IMG/VR virus record: IMGVR_UViG_3300033143_003673
Location: 1 to 37,778 of that record
Source of the DNA: a virus
Length of the DNA: 37,778 nt
Strand: one strand, 5' to 3'
In this document: one piece after another, positions 33,882 through 37,778 of the stretch
Position numbering within the stretch: position 1 is the stretch's first letter
Layout of the letters: every line of letters begins with the position of its first letter
Translations under genes and position numbers: made by a program
The notes under the pieces: model-generated
Seen by the model: only the letters and a program-made list of their open reading frames with translations
Told to the model about the DNA's origin: nothing
Database searches by the model: none

Positions 33882-36303
33882 GGTTAACATCTCTACTGCT
33901 GGTTTCCCAAGTCAGTTCGTTTCTGACGCGGAGAAGGCATCGGACGAGTACGGCCTTATGGTCGGACAAGCCATTCAATACGAGTGGTTCAAGAAAGACG
34001 GCAACCAGTGCCGTTTCTACAATCAGTGGCGAGACTTCAATCGTTTGCGCCTCTACGCTCGTGGAGAGCAAAGCATTGCCAAATACAAGAACGAACTCGC
34101 CATTGATGGTGACCTTTCGTATTTGAATTTGGATTGGACGCCGGTTCCTATCCTCCCGAAGTTCGTGGACATCGTCGTCAACGGCATGTCGGAGCGCCTT
34201 TTTAAGGTTCAGGCTTACGCTCAAGACGCGCTGTCTCAGTCTAAGCGGAGCAAGTATCAGGACATGATTGAGGGACAGATGGTCGCCAAGCCTGTCCTCC
34301 AGCTCATACAGGAGAAGACGGGCGTAGACCCCTTTACCATGGACCCGGCTGACTTGCCGAGCACGGACGAGGAGCTGAGCTTGTACATGCAGCTTAACTA
34401 CAAGCCTGCCATCGAGATTGCTGAGGAAGAGGCCATCAACACCATCCTTGAGGAGAATCACTATGTGGACACCCGAAAGCGCCTCGACTACGACCTAACC
34501 GTCTTGGGCATCAGCGTGGCCAAGCATGAGTTCTTGCCGGGCTCGGGTGTGCAGGTTTCTTACGTCGACCCGGCCAACGTCGTATACAGCTATACGGAAG
34601 ACCCTCAGTTCAAGGACTGCTTCTACTGGGGTGAGATTAAGACACTTCCCATCACTGAGCTGATGAAGATTGACCCAAGCCTCACCAACGAGGACTTGGA
34701 GGAGATTAGCAAGTACAGCCAGAGTTGGTACGACTACTACAACGTGGCCCAGTTCTACGAGAACGATATGTTCTATCGTGACGTGGCTACGCTGATGTAC
34801 TTCAACTACAAGACAACCAAGAAGATTGTCTACAAGAAGAAGAAGCTCGACGGCGACGGAGCCCGGATGATTGAAAAGGACGACCAGTTCAATCCGCCGG
34901 ACGAGATGATGGAGGAGGGCAACTTCGAGAAGGTCGAGAAGACCATCGACGTTTGGTACGAGGGCATCATGGTTATGGGCACCAATATCCTGCTGAAGTG
35001 GGAGGTGGCCGAGAACATGGTTCGCCCGAAGTCGGCAAGCCAGCACGCCCTGCCCAACTACGTGGCTACGGCCCCCCGTATGTACAAGGGCGTCATCGAG
35101 TCCTTGGTCCGGCGCATGGTCCCCTTCGCGGACCTCATCCAGATTACGCACCTCAAGCTCCAGCAGGTTATCGCACGTACGGTACCGGACGGGGTGTATA
35201 TCGACGCCGACGGCCTCAACGAGGTTGACCTTGGGACGGGCAACGCATACAACCCTGAAGACGCTCTACGGCTCTACTTCCAAACGGGTAGCGTCATCGG
35301 TCGCTCCTTCACTCAGGACGGAGAGTTCAACCATGGCAAGGTTCCCATTCAGGAGCTTACCTCCAACAGCGGTGCGTCTAAGACGCAGATGCTGATTGGC
35401 AACATGAACCACTACCTGCAAATGATTCGTGACGTCACAGGTCTCAATGAGGCCCGCGACGGTAGCACTCCCGACCCGCATAGTCTGGTCGGCTTGCAGA
35501 AGCTGGCTGCGGCAAACAGCAATACGGCTACCCGCCACATTCTGGACGGCAGCCTGTACATGTTCCGGTCTCTGGCTGAGGCCCTGACGTATCGGGTTAG
35601 CGATATCCTTGAGTACGCTGACTTCAAGGACGAGTTCGCCAACCAGATTGGTAAGTACAACGTCAGTATCCTCGGTGAGATTAACGACCTGTACATCTAC
35701 GACTTCGGCATCTTCATTGAGGTCAGCCCCGATGAGGAGCAGCGTGCGCAACTCGAGGCCAATATTCAAATGGCTTTGAGCAAGGGCGACATCAACCTCG
35801 AGGACGCCATCGACATCCGTGAGCTCAAGAACATCAAGCTCGCCAACCAACTGCTGAAGGTCAAGCGTATGGCCAAGCAGGAGAGGGAGCAGAAGATGGC
35901 TCTTCAGCAGCAGGCCATGCAGCAGCAAGCTAATATGCAGTCACAGCAAATGGCAGCTCAGACGGCTATGCAGAAGATTCAGGCTGAGTCGCAGGGCAAA
36001 ATGCAGGTCAAGCAGGCCGAGATTGCATTTGAGATTGAGAAGATGCAGGCCGAGGCGCAGCTCAAGGCACAGCTTATGGAGCGCGAGTTCCAGTACCAGA
36101 TGCAGATTGCTGGCATCCAAGAGCAGGGTTTGCAGCAGCGCGAGGACAACCGCGAGCAGGCCAAGGCCAGCCGCATTAGTCAACAAAATACTGAGCAGAG
36201 CAAGCTTATCGACCAACGGAAGAATAACTTGCCGCCAATCAATTTCGAGTCGAATGAAGACAGCTTGGACGGCTTCGACTTGGCAGAATTTAGTCCGAGA
36301 TAA
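33868..36303 (+). CDS. Portal protein, 811 aa
   Basis: Large portal-type protein directly after TerL (14-bp overlap). Conserved-looking segments are RLRLYARGEQSIAKYKNELA, SYLNLDWTPVPILPKFVDIV and VNGMSERLFKVQAYAQDALS near the N-terminus, YVDPANVVYSYTEDP, and a late VTGLNEARDGSTPDPHSLVG followed by LQKLAAANSNTATRHILDG. The last 150 residues are a Gln/Met/Ala-rich coiled coil (QQQAMQQQANMQSQQMAAQT), as in long portals of Bacteroidota phages, including crAss-like ones; that relationship is from memory. It forms the dodecameric DNA gate of the head. Confidence 0.88.
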   Translation: MKDVKVNISTAGFPSQFVSDAEKASDEYGLMVGQAIQYEWFKKDGNQCRFYNQWRDFNRLRLYARGEQSIAKYKNELAIDGDLSYLNLDWTPVPILPKFVDIVVNGMSERLFKVQAYAQDALSQSKRSKYQDMIEGQMVAKPVLQLIQEKTGVDPFTMDPADLPSTDEELSLYMQLNYKPAIEIAEEEAINTILEENHYVDTRKRLDYDLTVLGISVAKHEFLPGSGVQVSYVDPANVVYSYTEDPQFKDCFYWGEIKTLPITELMKIDPSLTNEDLEEISKYSQSWYDYYNVAQFYENDMFYRDVATLMYFNYKTTKKIVYKKKKLDGDGARMIEKDDQFNPPDEMMEEGNFEKVEKTIDVWYEGIMVMGTNILLKWEVAENMVRPKSASQHALPNYVATAPRMYKGVIESLVRRMVPFADLIQITHLKLQQVIARTVPDGVYIDADGLNEVDLGTGNAYNPEDALRLYFQTGSVIGRSFTQDGEFNHGKVPIQELTSNSGASKTQMLIGNMNHYLQMIRDVTGLNEARDGSTPDPHSLVGLQKLAAANSNTATRHILDGSLYMFRSLAEALTYRVSDILEYADFKDEFANQIGKYNVSILGEINDLYIYDFGIFIEVSPDEEQRAQLEANIQMALSKGDINLEDAIDIRELKNIKLANQLLKVKRMAKQEREQKMALQQQAMQQQANMQSQQMAAQTAMQKIQAESQGKMQVKQAEIAFEIEKMQAEAQLKAQLMEREFQYQMQIAGIQEQGLQQREDNREQAKASRISQQNTEQSKLIDQRKNNLPPINFESNEDSLDGFDLAEFSPR

Positions 36304-36322
36304 ATAATATAATTTTACAGCA

Positions 36323-37390
36323 ATGGAAATCAAAGTCCGTGAGGTCAGCGAGGTAGAATCCAAGTCCGCTCAAGAGGTGGAACAGGAACTCCTTGCTAAG
36401 CATGAGGCAGACTTGAACGGGGATGCCCCCGCTCAGGAGGAGGCTACGGCCGAAGAGCCCGCTGGGCTCTCCGAGGATGACGTGCGTTCGTTTTTGAGCG
36501 AGCGTTACGGTCGGGAGATTACTTCTCTCGATGAATTTAACGAGGCGCGGGAGACCGCCCCCGAGCTGCCCGATGACGTGGCGGCGTACTACAAATACAA
36601 GCAAGAGACGGGCCGTGGGCTCGAAGACTTTATGAAGGTAAACCGCAACCTCGATGAGGCTGACGGAGACAACCTACTGAAGGAATACCTCCTCATCACT
36701 GAAGACGGTCTCGACGCCGAGGACGTGGAGATGATGATGGACGATTATAAATATGATGAAGACCTCGATGACGAGGGCGACATCAAGAAGGCCAAGTTGG
36801 CCAAAAAGAAAGCGATTGCTAAGGCGAAGAAATACTTCGAAGAGCAGAAGGAGAAGTATCAGGCCCCTCTTGAGTCAAGGGGTGCCGGGTCTCTGGAAGA
36901 CTCCGAGGAGTACCAAGCGTACCAGCAATACGTTGAGCAGGCGAAGACGTACCAAGAGGAACAGAAGCGCAGGAAAGAGTGGTTTGACGAGAAGACCAAT
37001 GAGGTTTTCTCTGATGGATTCAAAGGTTTTGAGTTCAGCATCGACGACAAATCCTACGTGTACACTCCCGGTGACCGCACTGAATTGAAGAAGCTCCAAC
37101 AGACTCCGGAGGCTTGGTTGAACAAGTATCTGGATGACAAGGGCCTCGTCAAGGACGCTGCGGGATACCACAAGTCTTTGGCTGTCGCCATGAATCCCGA
37201 GAAGTTTGCCCGGTTCTTCTACGAGCAGGGGCAGGCTAATGCCGTGGATGATGTCATGCGCAAGACGAAAAACATCAACATGTCTGAGCGTGCGGCACCA
37301 CAGTCTACGACGAAGGGAGGATTGAAAATCCGCGCCGTCAATACAGATTCAGGCCGAGGCTTGAAGATTAAGACGCGGCGCAGTTCCTAA
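36323..37390 (+). CDS. Scaffold-like head assembly protein, 355 aa
   Basis: Highly charged, acidic first half (QEVEQELLAKHEADLNGDAP, LDEADGDNLLKEYLL, DVEMMMDDYKYDEDLDDEGD) and Lys/Glu-rich coiled coil (AKKKAIAKAKKYFEEQKEKY). C-terminal basic tail GRGLKIKTRRSS. Position between portal and major capsid gene and this composition are typical of scaffolding proteins, which shape the prohead and leave before DNA packaging. No protease motif recognised. Separated from the portal gene by 19 bp. Confidence 0.75.
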   Translation: MEIKVREVSEVESKSAQEVEQELLAKHEADLNGDAPAQEEATAEEPAGLSEDDVRSFLSERYGREITSLDEFNEARETAPELPDDVAAYYKYKQETGRGLEDFMKVNRNLDEADGDNLLKEYLLITEDGLDAEDVEMMMDDYKYDEDLDDEGDIKKAKLAKKKAIAKAKKYFEEQKEKYQAPLESRGAGSLEDSEEYQAYQQYVEQAKTYQEEQKRRKEWFDEKTNEVFSDGFKGFEFSIDDKSYVYTPGDRTELKKLQQTPEAWLNKYLDDKGLVKDAAGYHKSLAVAMNPEKFARFFYEQGQANAVDDVMRKTKNINMSERAAPQSTTKGGLKIRAVNTDSGRGLKIKTRRSS

Positions 37391-37409
37391 CTCTTAGAAA
37401 ACAGAAAAC

Positions 37410-37778
37410 ATGGCAGGTTCAGTACAAGCCAACCCCGGGTTCGATTTGCAACCCAGCGCAGAGCGCGTTGCTCTCGCAACCAATTACATCACCAACTTCG
37501 ACTTCCTCAACCAGTATCTCCCCGATACTTACGAGAAGGAGTTCGAGCGTTACGGCAACCGGACTGTGTCTGGCTTCCTTCGCATGGTTGGTGCCGAGAT
37601 GCCCACCAACTCCGACATGATTAAGTGGGCGGAGCAAGGTCGTCTTCACACTAAGTACACCAACTGCACGTCGGCTGCTGCCGCGACTTCCAACACGGCT
37701 ACGTGGACGGTGAACGACACCCTCAACCCCGGCACTGGCGGCATCGCCATCCGCAAGGGGCAGACGGTGTTCATTACC
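37410..37778 (+). CDS. Major capsid protein, partial (N-terminal 123 aa)
   Basis: Begins MAGSVQANPGFDLQPSAERV, then FDFLNQYLPDTYEKEFERYG and NRTVSGFLRMVGAEMPTNSD, followed by IKWAEQGRLHTKYTNCTSAA. Position directly after portal and scaffold genes, the neutral N-terminal arm and the MVGAEMP-x-x-SD-x-IKWAEQGRLH stretch support a HK97-fold major capsid protein of a marine phage type. The reading frame is open to the end of the window; the rest of the gene lies outside. Confidence 0.78.
   Translation, partial: MAGSVQANPGFDLQPSAERVALATNYITNFDFLNQYLPDTYEKEFERYGNRTVSGFLRMVGAEMPTNSDMIKWAEQGRLHTKYTNCTSAAAATSNTATWTVNDTLNPGTGGIAIRKGQTVFIT

Overview
This window is about 38 kb from the genome of a tailed double-stranded DNA bacteriophage, probably one that infects a member of the Bacteroidota. 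The evidence for a phage is a contiguous head module at the right end: a small-terminase candidate, the large terminase, the portal, a scaffold-like protein and the start of the major capsid protein, preceded by fibre-like and lysis genes. Four things point to a Bacteroidota host. There is a VirE-N/BT4734-type primase fused to a helicase. Strong Shine-Dalgarno sequences are almost absent. Three minus-strand promoters share the architecture TTG-N20-TATATTGC, close to the Bacteroidota TTTG/TAnnTTTG pattern. Several small proteins resemble families I know from marine Bacteroidota phages. GC content looks slightly above 50 percent by eye. No integrase, tRNA, CRISPR array or insertion sequence is visible. 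The window is cut inside a gene at both ends.

Layout. Positions 1-17033 are read entirely from the minus strand (right to left). From 7.2 to 17 kb this is a dense array of small, mostly unrecognised genes joined by 4-bp ATGA or 1-bp TGATG overlaps. Recognisable members are a ParB-like protein, a RadC-type JAMM protein and a stand-alone polynucleotide-3'-phosphatase-like protein. From 7.2 kb down to position 1 lies the DNA metabolism block: DUF3846-like protein, DnaA-domain-IV-like protein, DUF1071-type annealing protein, PD-(D/E)XK exonuclease, a small protein with an SSB-like tail, primase-helicase, SNF2-like helicase, two small nucleases and a second DnaA-domain-IV-like protein. Exonuclease plus annealing protein make a recombination pair. 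Primase-helicase, helicase and DnaA-like proteins would serve replication.

Positions 17034-17766 are a divergent control region with hairpins, TGTCGA-type palindromes and a (CT)17 microsatellite. From 17767 to the right end nearly everything is read from the plus strand: a shortened GroEL, a GroES, a run of small very basic proteins, a set of paralogous fibre or decoration proteins with a shared N-terminal module, a lysis group (coiled-coil membrane protein, M15 peptidase, holin-like protein), a second possible GroES-like protein, and the packaging and capsid genes. One small winged-helix-like gene (19581-20003) runs against this direction.

The least expected features are a 16-bp palindrome, ATTAATCCGGATTAAT, at seven places between 9.2 and 17.2 kb, often directly before a start codon and twice also encoding the last residues and stop codon of the upstream gene; a phage GroEL lacking about 60 residues of the equatorial domain; a recent tandem duplication and apparent domain shuffling among the fibre-like genes; and a TGTCGA-rich element shared by the primase and GroEL control regions.
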